Assembly (NCBI GenBank): GCA_004802705.1
Contig: SGPL01000471.1
Coordinates: forward strand, 1 to 25,922
Source of the DNA: Bondarzewia mesenterica
Lineage: Eukaryota > Basidiomycota > Agaricomycetes > Russulales > Bondarzewiaceae
Direction of reading: 5' to 3'
DNA length: 25,922 nt
Both the position numbers and the translations under genes were made by a program. This document shows, piece after piece, positions 1 through 10,399 of the stretch; positions within the stretch are counted from its first letter, which is position 1; each line of letters starts with the position of its first letter. The notes beneath the pieces were generated by a model. It saw only the letters and a list, made by a program, of their open reading frames with translations. It searched no databases and was not told the DNA's origin.

Positions 1-155
1 TATTTTTTNTTATAACATGAAAGACTGTTCTCANAAAAAAAAAAACTACAATAGCAAGAGAGCAACAATTATATATTTAAAAAAAAAGGCTATTTATGGC
101 TTGGTGCACAGGCTGTCTGACTTCTTGTTTGATAGGCAACAAGCTCCCCTCTTCA
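1..155. other. left edge, no gene seen
   Basis: AT-rich sequence with two ambiguous bases (positions 9 and 34) and A-runs near the contig end. I see no coding signal here. It lies downstream of the stop codon of the minus-strand gene at 156-3178 and would be its 3' flank. Confidence 0.5.
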
Positions 156-792
156 CTAACCACATGACTGGGCCAGACTCATAGCTTTTACCTTAGGCTT
201 CCTTTTTTTGGCCTTGACTGGTAGGGAATCGGCCTTGAGGCCATCGTCAGCATCAGCATCAGGGTGAGACTTGGGCAGTTTCTTGGCCTTTTTTACAGCT
301 TACCCTTTTGATGGCTGCAAGTCGACACAATATCATTAGTGAAGTAGAATATAATTAAATTTAAAGTCAAATACTTCTTCCTGAACTTCCATGATCAGTG
401 AGCTGATCGCCTTTACTTTCTTTTATCTTTTGTGAGGAATAGGTTCAGCAGTATTGACATCGACATCATCGGCATCATCTACATTGACATCTTCAGTATC
501 TTGATGAGCCCATTTATTAAATAGACAATCAGAGAGGATAGATTCATCCTGAGCAGTATTTATTAATTAATTTCTCTACAGCATATCCATGCCAAACTAA
601 ACTCACCTTATCTATTACCATCAGCCTGTCAGCTACTGTTGATAGGTGGTCAGAGATAAGGATAATGATGTCCTTCTTGGGTTCATAGGTGGACACCATT
701 GGGGCAAGCTATACAGCACCCTCTACTACTGGCCCTTCTACCCTCAGTAGCCCCTCATCCTTTTTATCCAGCTGGTTCTCTTTATCACTTCA

Positions 793-875
793 GCCGGTCA
801 TTTTTACCGCTCTGGCCAGTCATTTTTATTGCTTAGGCTGATCATTTTTGCTGCTCAGGCTGGTCATCTTGAAGT
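793..875. repeat. 22-bp minisatellite, about 4 units
   Basis: Units begin near 793, 815, 837 and 859, each starting GCC(A/G)GTCA or GCT(G/A)(A/G)TCA, followed by a T-run and a variable tail. The period is 22 bp, not a multiple of three. It sits inside the decayed minus-strand gene, so each unit shifts the reading frame. Confidence 0.7.
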
Positions 876-3066
876 CTTGGCCCCCACCCTTACTATCGTC
901 ACTTTGATGTTCACTAAACTTTATCCTCCAAACACCCATTACTGAAGATGTGATTTGCTTGTAAAGAGTGAGGGCCATCTCATTGGCTTTAGTGAAGTCG
1001 ATGTTAAAGCTGAGAATATAAAGGGGAGTCTCAGTCACACATCCTGAATTGGGCCCATCAGGGTTGGGCTACGAGAACTATTTTTGATGAATGTCATTCA
1101 AAAAGAAGCCAATGCTAAGGCAAATCCTTTAGAGGTCCTTCTTACTGAGAAAATCGCCTTCTTCAGCTAGGTGTGGGTATTCTTAGAGCCAGATGATGAA
1201 CTCCTCTTGACTCTCCTTGGTGATATAGACCTCCTCCAGAAGGAATACACTAGTATAGGCCTAGTCACACCAGGCTGAGATGGGCACATTCAATATCAGT
1301 AAGCCCTGTCCCTTCTGGGCCTATATAATATGAGGAACAAATAGCAGGTAAATAAGTGAGGGGCTCACATCTTGGCCATATATGGTGATAAGCATATCCC
1401 TATATTCTCTCCTGCTACTTACATTCAACAGAAAAAAATACTTGCTGATGTCAAAGGTCATGGTAAACTTGACCAGTGCCATATTGGGCTCAATCTGAGT
1501 TAGGTTCTTTAGCTGCTCTTAGATGGCCACTTTTCACTCCTCTATCTAGGTCAAAGATGCCTCATCTTCAATATCTCCACCATTCTCATTATCTTCATCA
1601 TCACTGCTCTCAAGAGCCTGAAGCTGTTAAATAATATCCTCATCATTAATGTCAGCATTAGGTTGGGTATCATTACTTTGCCCATTGGCATTGGCATTAT
1701 CGTCCAAGTCAGAATCAGACTAAGGGCTCAGGGTTTTCTTCTTTCTTTTTAGAGATTGTTTACCCTTGCCCTTACCTGTTTCTTTTATAGCCACCCTTAC
1801 TAGTGCTTTTATCTTTGTCTTTACTTTTGACTTGCAATTGGCCTTGCCTTTGGCTAATGCTGCTGCTGTCTTCTCCTTCTTTCTCCAAGGTCCTTCTGAG
1901 GGGACTATTGCCCTCCCCATCCTTAACTTTGTAGCCTTTGAATATCACTAGATGTTTCTCCTTGGCCTGCCTCATATGCCAGTGGTCCATCAGCTTTACT
2001 ACCTATATTCTCACCATTTTTGAGGGCTCCTTCATTTGACACCCTTTAAGCAGGTATTCAGCATTGATATATTCACTCTGATGCTCTTTAAGGTCACTCC
2101 AGGGCACAGCACTCTTTTCATTAGAGGTTACTTTACCTGTTCAATGAAGATCAGCTTAGAAAAGTCTTGCCATCAGTGAGCAGGACTCATAGTAAGTGGC
2201 TGTCATCACTGACCAGACTAGTTCCTTTATCTGCTCCAAATCTAGCTGATTGCCCTCCTCTATCGCCATAAGCATCACTTTGCTGTCTTCAGCAAATGCT
2301 AACTCCAGCAAGGGCTTCTTGCCATTCTTCTTGCTGGCTTCAGCACCATCAGCTTTGGCATTAGCTTCAGCATCACTAGGGGATACAGCTATACAGACAA
2401 GTCAGAAATGAGACAATAATTTGGAGGATTCACTTATCAAATGACTTCTTAGAATAATTGCCTCAATCTTCTAGGATATTTTCTGTTGCCTACTCAGGGT
2501 ATGTCTTGATGAATGATAGAGTCTTATTTTTTGCATTATAATTATGACTGCTAAAGCCAATACTGTCAGCTCTACTTCTATCAGCCTGAAACTGAAAGGC
2601 AAACTCACTATGTGTATATTGTTTTTTTATCCTTATTTTGAGAGGCATACAGCATGAACATCCTTATGCTGAGTTGTCTATACATCTGTCTTACAAATTC
2701 CTTAATGTATTGATGGCCATGTTTTTTGGCGAGACTATGTCATTGTCAGCATCATAGAGATCATAATAGGAGGACTCCACTCACTCTCTTTGCACCTTCA
2801 GTAGTAGAGTTACTGCATTCTATTTACCGACAAGCTCATCATACTTCTTGAGCTCACTGGCTGACAACTTAGTCTTGATCTCTCATAAGGCCTCCTGATA
2901 GTGTGTGATGAACTGTTAAGAAGTGGCCAGCATGATAGAGTAGCATGATAGAGTACTTCTTATTGACCTTTTGGATGACTTGTGCGATAGTTCAGCAGCA
3001 GAAATAATTGATCTTATCCTTTACTAGTTTTTGTGGGAGCCAGAACTCAAACCAGTTGGTGATTTC

Positions 3067-3127
3067 CTATGAGGATGGTGGTCACTATCACTGAGCATGC
3101 TATGCCTGTGTTCAATTGCAAACTCAC
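3067..3127 (-). other. intron 1 of the gene at 156-3178
   Basis: A 61-bp GT-AG intron on the minus strand with donor GTGAGT and acceptor CATAG. Removing it joins the codons for ...KLKK to EITNWFEFW with no frame change. It supports the start codon at 3178 and eukaryotic, fungal-type gene structure. Confidence 0.6.
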
Positions 3128-3178
3128 CTTTTTCAGCTTTGCAATGTACCTGACCTTCTTAAAAGGAATGTTAGACAT

Positions 3179-4639
3179 GGTCTCCTTTAGCCTTGACTGT
3201 CTAAAGTCCCAATTTAAATTTTATTCTAATTTACCTCAACCCTTTTACTTTTAGGAGAACTAGTCTTCCAAATTGTGGGTGAGTATAATGATTTTAGTGG
3301 TGGTGAATAAGGTAGCATTTTCATCCATTTGGGGGATATAAAACTTTAGTGCACAGGAGGAGAGAAAAGGTGAGAAGAAAGAGACAGACAGAGATTTGAA
3401 CGGCTGACCCATTAAAGATGATATCAATGAGATCATTTAATGAAATTTAACTCTCAAAAAATGAATTATTCCTTCTAGTTAAGCCCTTCCTGATGCCACT
3501 GTCATTCACTGCAATATTTAATTGTTCTGGAGATCATCTGTTGCATCCAATATCTATCTGTTATGTTCAGCATATGTACACCTAAGAGTGCAAACACTGT
3601 CTGCATGATCCCTGATAATTATTATTAACAGAAGTTGAAGAGTGGTGTTAGGTGCAATATAGATGATGTCAGTGAGGCAATGCTCAGCCACAAGGTACAC
3701 AGTGCTCATAGGCAGCCCAATTGAATTAATCATTATAGTCAGTGAACTAAAAAATAAGAGCAATGATATGTGGCATGTACACACTCCAATGTTCATCATC
3801 TGTTGAATCCTAAAAATGTGGCCCTAATGTGGAGTTAAAGTTAAAGTTTTTAGTGAGGTCAAGTTTAGGCACAATGAGCATGAACATGGTTTACATGCTT
3901 AATCCTTTTAATTTCTCATCTATTATTGATGCCAGCATCATAAATTTAGATAACCATCACCTTGCCTATTTATCATATGCTTATTTTTTTTTTTTTTTTT
4001 GCATGCCTTGAACTGTCTCCTATAGTATGAACCACAAGACTTGCTTAATTGGGATAAGATGGAATACTCATTCCCACATCACTCCAACTATTATACATAC
4101 TTTAAAATTTAATTTTCCTTACTATTGTCTTACAGAAATACTTTCTCGCACTCTTATTGAAAGCCTAGATGTCACATTGCTATGACTTTACCTAAAATTT
4201 ATGCTTTCAATCATCCTCTTGTCCTGCCTATTTACAACAACAGTCTCATACAACTGCCACTCCATTACACAATCTTAACCTGACAAGTCAGCAATCTGGG
4301 TGCTGGAGCAAATGAAAACATTTGCTGAGCATATGCATGGCGAGTTCCAGCAAAAACTAGGTGGCTAACAGTCTCCCCAGAGTCATGCAGCTGGCTTGCT
4401 TCACTAGCCTTTGACTTTTGGCTAGCGATATAAATGTGAATGAATCACTGACCAGCTTTTGCTTGCCATGGACAATCCTAGTAGGTTTTATCAGCATTGA
4501 TGATTGCCACATCATTAACAGTCACTCACAGTCATTGTCTTATAGATGCACAATGATATGCTAATCATGCCCAGATAGATCTGCATAGTGAGCCTAATGC
4601 TGTCAAGAAGTGGCTAACTTGGGCCTACCCTCCTCTTCA
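3179..4639. other. intergenic stretch between divergent gene remnants
   Basis: No convincing gene. It would hold the promoters of the minus-strand gene ending at 3178 and of the TET/JBP remnant, whose N-terminus I could not locate and which may begin inside this stretch. A 17-base T-run lies at 3984-4000. Short open frames at 3554-3799 (-) and 3829-4011 (+) show no family features and look like chance. Confidence 0.5.
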
Positions 4640-5575
4640 CCCCCAGCTATTTCTCCACTATGACTTGCTTGCAATAGTCATCGACATTTATGGCAAGATC
4701 TTGTTTTTCTATTTGCCAGATTTATTGACATCATAAAGGCAGATATGTACAACCATTACTATGTTGACTAACTGAGGTTCAAGCTATCCTAAGGCTGTGA
4801 TGTGACAGTCAGTAGTGAAGTTGAGGCTGATGCACAAGTCAAAAGAGGATGACAACTGGCATTCTGAAGCAGAGTTATATCGTAACTTGGAGGACTGTAC
4901 AAGAATGCCTCCTAGGTCAATAGAAATGTCCCCAGGATAGTTTGAATAGACACACCATGTGAGTAAACTAATTCACCTACTAATGGAAGATTTAAACTAT
5001 GCTCTGACTACATTCATATTACTGATGATGCTGATGCCAATGTTGATGCTGATATCACCATTTCTCTGCCTTTGCCATAAACCATCGAATATCTTTTCAA
5101 ATGCTTGACTAGCTTTTGAGACCAATACTCTGACTCGGGATGTCATCAATGACTGTAGGACTTTGCTGAATCTTCAGCCATCCTCAGCGGCATCATGAGG
5201 ATTATCCATCCTGAACAATACTTTGCTGAGATAGAATGCATTAAGAAACTTGGTGACATCGCTAACTTTATTGAGCTTGTTCACTGTTGGTTATTGGTCT
5301 TCAACAAGATCTTGGTGATTGTTCAGAGGCTGGCCCCACTACACTGAGATGGAAACAGTTGAGCTAAGTGGTATAACCTACTAGCCACTGTCAGCCCCTA
5401 TGACCAGGCCATCTTCAAGCTCTCAAGAATAGGGCTATCTTTTAAGTATAATTTGGGGACTATTGCAGTCATCTGTAGCCAAGTGCTGATATACTCAATT
5501 TCATAATTTGATGGTGAGCATATATGCTATGCCTTCTTCATGAGAGATAATGTGCATAAGTGGCTAGGTGTGTGA
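4640..5575 (+). pseudogene. TET/JBP-family 2OG-Fe(II) dioxygenase, decayed
   Basis: Family role: 2-oxoglutarate- and iron-dependent oxidation of 5-methylcytosine or thymine in DNA. Readable pieces are IVIDIYGKILFFYLPDLL (about 4674-4727), CTRMPPRSIEMSPG then FE and THHV across two stops (about 4895-4961), and LRIIHPEQYF just upstream of the core. The core, 5333-5573, stays in one frame: APLH-stop-DGNS-stop-AKWYNLL, GTIAVICSQVL, then DGEHICYAFFMRDNVHKWLGV. This matches the mushroom pattern HRD...W(Y/F)DLL...GT(V/I)...L.HGV...G.R.C.AYYMRDNVH. The HxD iron ligands survive (5342-5344, 5348-5350) but the Arg between them is TGA. The distal His aligns with Tyr (TAC, 5492-5494), and the Arg of GxRxCxA is His (CAT, 5519-5521). 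It is therefore inactive as it stands. The N-terminus was not found. KDZ copy 1 follows about 1 kb downstream in the same orientation. Confidence 0.75.
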
Positions 5576-6639
5576 GCTAGTGGATAGATAGAACAGGGCT
5601 AGTATTTCAATGATGGTATCAGAATGACATTAAGGCTAGGCATAAGGAGTAGTATAGAGATGAATATTGATTGATTTGATGAGATATAGAGTTTTAGAAT
5701 ATTCTCAATAAATAGCAATTAATATAGATTTATTGAGGTTGCTATGTGTTGTGAGTCAACTATTCCTTGCAGGCCTAACCTGACAAATAACTAGTGGATA
5801 AACCCACTTTCACTGCCAGCATTGGTATCATTAGCTAGAGTGGCCAGAACCTCTTAACAATCTCTGTATTCTAAATTACCTAATGATCAGTTCATCATTA
5901 GGATGATATCATTTTTATACTGATAAGGCCTTTAGATAACATGATCTTTAGAGTTATTACCAGGAGGGGCTAAATTATCTCTTAATTGATCAGATAATCA
6001 CTCGGTTACTATTGACTGTTCCATCCACTAATGCTGCTCTTTCCATATCACTATAGGCTCTAGAAAGTAAAGATATGCCTCGCTCGATGCTCAAATAATT
6101 ATTTTCAAAGAATGAAAGATAAGTAGAGGGATAAAGATTAGGCAAGTCCATGTTTGGGCTGCTCTTTCAGTGAAGTACACTAAGCTAAGCACCCCATGCA
6201 TGCCGACAGAACTGCTAGACTTTGCCTTTGATTTCTCTGTACCCTTGGATCCCATCTTGATGCCGATGGTAGCTAAAAAGAGAGAAAAGGTGAGTTTATT
6301 GTAAGACACAGCCCTTTATGACAAGTCTGAATGCTAGTCATTTCTTTGACAGAGTTAGAATGACTATTTAAGGGATTAGCTTCTCCATTGAGGCTAGTAC
6401 CTTCACTAACTCCTCCATGCTGAATGTCCAAATGGTAATTAGTAATGCTCCCACTGTAAGGCTGTGGAGGGCAGCTAGAGATGTTTTGACTGCTTTGGTC
6501 AGCTGATGTTGTACATAGAATGGTGCCGGAAGGCTCATCTGCACAGCCCTTTCTATAGAGTTAAGTAATAGATGAGATCTTACTTTGATCCAGCTTAGCT
6601 TAAGCAAGTGGGGATTGTTCTTCATCTAGGATATGATGA
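5576..6639. other. spacer between TET/JBP and KDZ copy 1
   Basis: No gene assigned. Minus-strand open frames at 6368-6625 (85 codons) and 6091-6309 (72 codons) are the longest, and the second has a possible acceptor (TTTTTAG) just before ATGGGATCCAAGG. Neither shows a domain. The left half is AT-rich and repeats simple words. It probably holds the 5' flank and first, unrecognised exon(s) of the KDZ gene. Confidence 0.4.
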
Positions 6640-9600
6640 AGATCCTTGTCCATGGTATGAGCCTCAGGCTGCCTAAGCTAGTGACTGGCTTAAAGTAGAC
6701 CATCGAGGATGGCTATTTTCTAGTGCTAAATGATGGCCATGAATTACCTCCCAAATATGACAGTGATAACAATTCTATGATGATCATTATCGAATGGTCT
6801 AACATCTACCAGCTCTGTGCATATTGATGCCAATGCCCAAATTCCCAACTTGTCAATATTCAGCTATTTGACCTCGGGCTGTACTTGATAAGCTTCAAAG
6901 ATTTTAGGATGGCCTTTACTTTTCAGGTCTTGGATGATTTCCTCATAAACAACTTAGAATGCCAGACTATTGCCCTCAACTTTTATAGCAAGCTCCAGAG
7001 AGTGACAACCAGTGCCTTTTCTGATACCATCCTGATGAGCCCAAGCTAGCATTGGTCATCAATTTTGATAGCTGATGTTGAGTCGCATATCCCTCAGAAT
7101 AGATATCGAGAGTTACTTAGAGTGTCTCATCAATGGCAATATTTAACATTCAAAAAATATCATAGGTGTGGCCATCAGGCTGACAGCCACATTAGTGATG
7201 GTAAACTTGCCCTCTTCTGCCTAGCCTGCCCTCAGCCTGGAGTCAACATACCAGATAACTAGAGAGAGAATGAGGAGAAATGGAAGTACATAAGGAGCTT
7301 CATTATGGATGGAATTCTTTTTGTTGAGCATATGAAGATGAGGAACTCATGAGATGATATGGTGCTTATAGATGAGACTGGCTATATGATCACTGAGGGC
7401 AATTATAAGGACCACCTCTAGGCTGCTATTAAATCAAAAGATGTGTGTCACAATTTATATATTATTTGCTCCATAACTTATTCAGTCAAAGAGATCTACC
7501 TGTAGCAACTATAAGGCAGTGAATCAGACTAATGCTAACTGACATAACTTAGAGGCTACTAGGATCAAGGCCACAGCTTGTGCTCAACATGGCTGTTTTT
7601 GCCCCCAAGCTGTTGTTGACTTTTAGAAGGGTGAGAGGTAAGCTGAACTTGATGGCTAATCTTCAGCAATACTGATGCCGATGCCACCAATACCAGCTAC
7701 TAATGACTTGTTCAGATAAATAAATCTGAATTATTCCCTCAGTGGAGCTCTAAAGATTGTCAGTAATCTCCCTCAGGTCCTTATTATGTATGATATCATA
7801 TGCCAGTATGGCGCGCATCTTCTCTGTTGCTTCACTGATAGTCCCCATCTCACCATGCCCTCTGGCTTAGAGATTATCAAAGGCATTAGTGTGTAGCATA
7901 TCCATGACCATCAAGAACAATGCTTTTGCTAGTTTTACCTTAGATTCATATAGGAGGCTGCTCAAGTCAATGGGGAGATTTTAAAGACCTTGTGAGCCCC
8001 CCTCAATTAGATCTCTAGCAGCACCCGGACTATGATGATCTCTTACTAGAGAGAAACTTTAGATGCTCATATGGCAGACTAACTGAAAGAAGTGAATCAA
8101 GATGGGTGGGCCCATAACCATGTTTTGATCTTGTTGCCTAATAATATGTATTCAGTTAAAAAATACATTAAGGTGATGGATGCCTTGGAGGCTAGTCAAG
8201 AGGGCTTTTAAGCACTTGACACCTCAATTGATTGCTGATTAGTAGAGGAATGGGCCAGTGATGCTGAGAATGCTGTTTCAGGCCAGCGAGATCATCTAGA
8301 GCTTTTAGACATTTATGATGTCCAAAAAAAAGAGAAGTGAGCCAATGTGTCTAAAATACATTATTATATCTGAAATGAGATGGCCTTGCTAGTGCCCAGC
8401 TAAGCAGCATATCAGTTGACACTGGCTAAAAATGAGTGGCAGACCAGTGGGCAGATTCTATGGAGATCTTACAGCTTTTGACTGGAATCAAGATACAGGA
8501 GGCACAGTGAGTGGGAATATTATTTTTTGGAACTACATCTAATAGTTACAATTAAAGTTATCTCTGTTAGCCTGAGTTGGCCATCTATCCCAGAATGCTT
8601 CAGCAGAAGTGCTAGCCAAGCTCAATGAATTTCGGTGTTGGCTTAAGAATTAGATTACTGCTTTTCAAAGGGAGGCTAAAAAGTATGTTAGATTGGCTGA
8701 CCTCAGTGCTGAGTGGGAAGATATCCCACCTGATATCATCTCTGATCCTGAAGTGAATAAAGATGAGCCCATCCCAGAGGAATTAATGAAAGAGTATACA
8801 GATGACATCCTCAATGCCATCCCTACCCAAAAGATGGCCATTGCCCTCTCCTCTATCCTCCAGATCATAAAATGCAAAGAGTTGGATCTGGAGGAGCTAG
8901 CCAATCAGGAACTGGAGCTTCAAAAAGGCCAGGCTAATAATGCCCTTCATTACATGCAGATCACCATCAGCCACAAGTTATTTCTCCTTCACAGCTCAGT
9001 GAGATAGATCACTAGCTAGAAGAAAAAAACTCAGGCATGGAATGAGGTGACTATTCTGAAAGGCAATGTCCATGAAAATTCAAAAATATACATTGTATGT
9101 TGGTGAGCTATAGTGCACCTTGGGGCCGATGTGGATGAGCTTGGTGTGTACAAGGAATTGAAGAAAGGTCATTTGAATGCGAGCATGGTGATCATAGAGC
9201 TAAGTTTGCTGGGGATGAGGAAAAAAAGACTTGTCATGGATTTAGAACATGGATGTTCTCTAGAATGCTAGAGATAATGGGTGGATGGAGGAGTGTGAGT
9301 GACCTATCTTTTCCCTTTGCATCATGCTCATGTTTTCTATTGGGCTAGCCGATGGATATATGCTCACTGACGCTATGGTTTACTGAGTTCACTAGCTGCG
9401 AGCAAAGGCATTGAGGGACCAATGGCAGAAATAGATGAAATTGTTGGAGGTAGAGATAGATTGAACAGTAATATGCTTCTACAACAAGAGAGATGTTTGA
9501 GGATCATACATAGAGATGGTGGATGTGGTGGAGAAGCCTGGACACTATGCATATGCTGTTCAGTAGAAGAAAATGTGGAATAAGTTCTTGAACCAAGCAC

Positions 9601-9640
9601 TGGAGGAATTTGGGAAGGTAAAAAAATAAATGGGTCACTA
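6640..9640 (+). pseudogene. KDZ-family DNA transposase, copy 1, decayed
   Basis: Would cut and move its own transposon in the nucleus. Domains in order: N-terminal region with LCAY.CQCPN (about 6815-6840) and FTFQVLDDFLINNLECQT (about 6920-6975); RYRELLRVSHQWQYLTFKKY; the signature CLACPQPGVNIPDN (7218-7259); FIMDG with the first predicted catalytic Asp at 7308-7310; MYDIICQYG with Asp at 7792-7794; then a VDGE-type motif now VNGE (Asp to Asn, 7969-7971) followed by KTL-stop-A where the family has ETLWA. The C-terminal half includes EWEDIPPDIISDPEVNKDEP (8717-8776), AWNEVTILKGNVHENSKIY (about 9039-9095) and KPGHYAYAVQ (about 9530-9560). The first Asp is in a different frame from the next two motifs, so an intron or indel lies between. 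Length is about right for a KDZ gene, and the many stops make it a pseudogene. Confidence 0.85.
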
Positions 9641-9754
9641 ACAGAATATGCAGTAGTGTAGTGAGAAGTATATTAAGTAGATAATTTACCTGTAGGGAAA
9701 AAGACAATGGTGTTTTTGATGCTGGCCTGAATAGTGAGATAGTATAATACTATT

Positions 9755-10380
9755 TTTGAAGTTAAGCTGAACAATCAGAGGCGGTGAGTGGGCCAAATGG
9801 TCAGAGACAGTGAGCACAGAAAAAAAAAACAATTATCGTTAATCTTACTCAGCTGAAAAAAGGATTAATGTTCTTTATGTTGAGCTGAATGATTAGAGAT
9901 AGCAAGCATAGAAAAAAACAATTATCATTAATCTTATTTGGCTGAACCGTCAGAGGTGATCAGCAGGCCAAAAAAAAAAAAATTATCATCCTTCATGCTG
10001 GGCTGAATGGTCAGAGATAGCCAGCATAAAAAAAAAAAGATTTCTACTATTCTTGCTCAGCCAAACTGTCAAGAGTGGCCAACAGACAAAAAAAAAAACA
10101 GATTACTGTCCTTCATGCTAGGCTAAATGGTCAAAGATGGCAAGCACAGAAAAAATAGATTATTATTATTCTTGCTCAGCTGAACTGTTAGAGGCAGAGG
10201 ATGACAGTGAATGGGCAAGGGTAATATCTGCACCCATTTGGCTTAACCCAACCATTAGAGTAGGTAAACAATGATGCTCACTGAACTGTTAGAGACGAGC
10301 CTATATTGCCATCAGCCAGGCTTGGCTGACCATTAGAGATAAGCAAAAAGCATATTCGGCTAGACCATCTAAGATGGAAA
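9755..10380. repeat. degenerate tandem array, about 59-bp units in A/B pairs
   Basis: Each unit carries GCTGAA(C/T)NGTCAGAG, a short variable segment with AGCA, an A-run of 6-13 bases, then a TTATC-like segment. Unit starts at 9884, 9941, 10002, 10060, 10122 and 10179 give spacings of 57, 61, 58, 62 and 57. Two unit types alternate, one preceded by CTTCATGCTGG and the other by TCTTGCTCA, so the higher-order period is about 119 bp. More decayed units continue to about 10380. The array starts about 115 bp after the last recognisable KDZ codons. Confidence 0.8.
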
Positions 10381-10399
10381 AAGGCACTGAATAGGCTCA

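Larger units (their letters stand above)
156..3178 (-). pseudogene. decayed uncharacterised transposon-linked gene (mushroom family)
   Basis: Function unknown. The start ATG at 3178 opens a 17-residue first exon (MSNIPFKKVRYIAKLKK) ending in a clean GTGAGT donor. After a 61-bp intron (3067-3127) the frame continues EITNWFEFWLPQKL. Further stretches read through scattered stops: TLREFVRQMYRQLSIRMF (about 2645-2705), LDLEQIKELVWSVMTA (about 2195-2245) and DHWHMRQAKEKHLVIFKGYK (about 1930-1990). Then come a Lys-rich and an Asp/Glu/Asn-rich region (about 1560-1900), a second folded-looking half (about 900-1500), and a basic tail ending at the stop at 156-158. This order resembles long uncharacterised proteins found in many copies in Agaricomycete genomes, from memory only. 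Stops and frameshifts are too many for a working gene. It is transcribed away from the TET/JBP remnant, so the two would form a divergent pair. Confident of decayed coding, not of family. Confidence 0.6.

Noticed and set aside
1720..1990. Overlapping Lys-rich frames (1720-1920 and 1772-1990, minus; 1766-1951, plus) as separate small genes.
   Set aside because: They are alternative readings of the low-complexity basic region of the decayed gene at 156-3178. The plus-strand hydrophobic frame is its shadow.
3395..3420. tRNA T-arm-like GTTCAAATCTC on the minus strand.
   Set aside because: No acceptor stem, anticodon arm or D-arm could be placed around it. It lies in a GTCT-rich simple stretch.
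8665..8904. Minus-strand frame of 79 codons.
   Set aside because: It is the shadow of the plus-strand KDZ segment at 8693-9007, which carries the family features.
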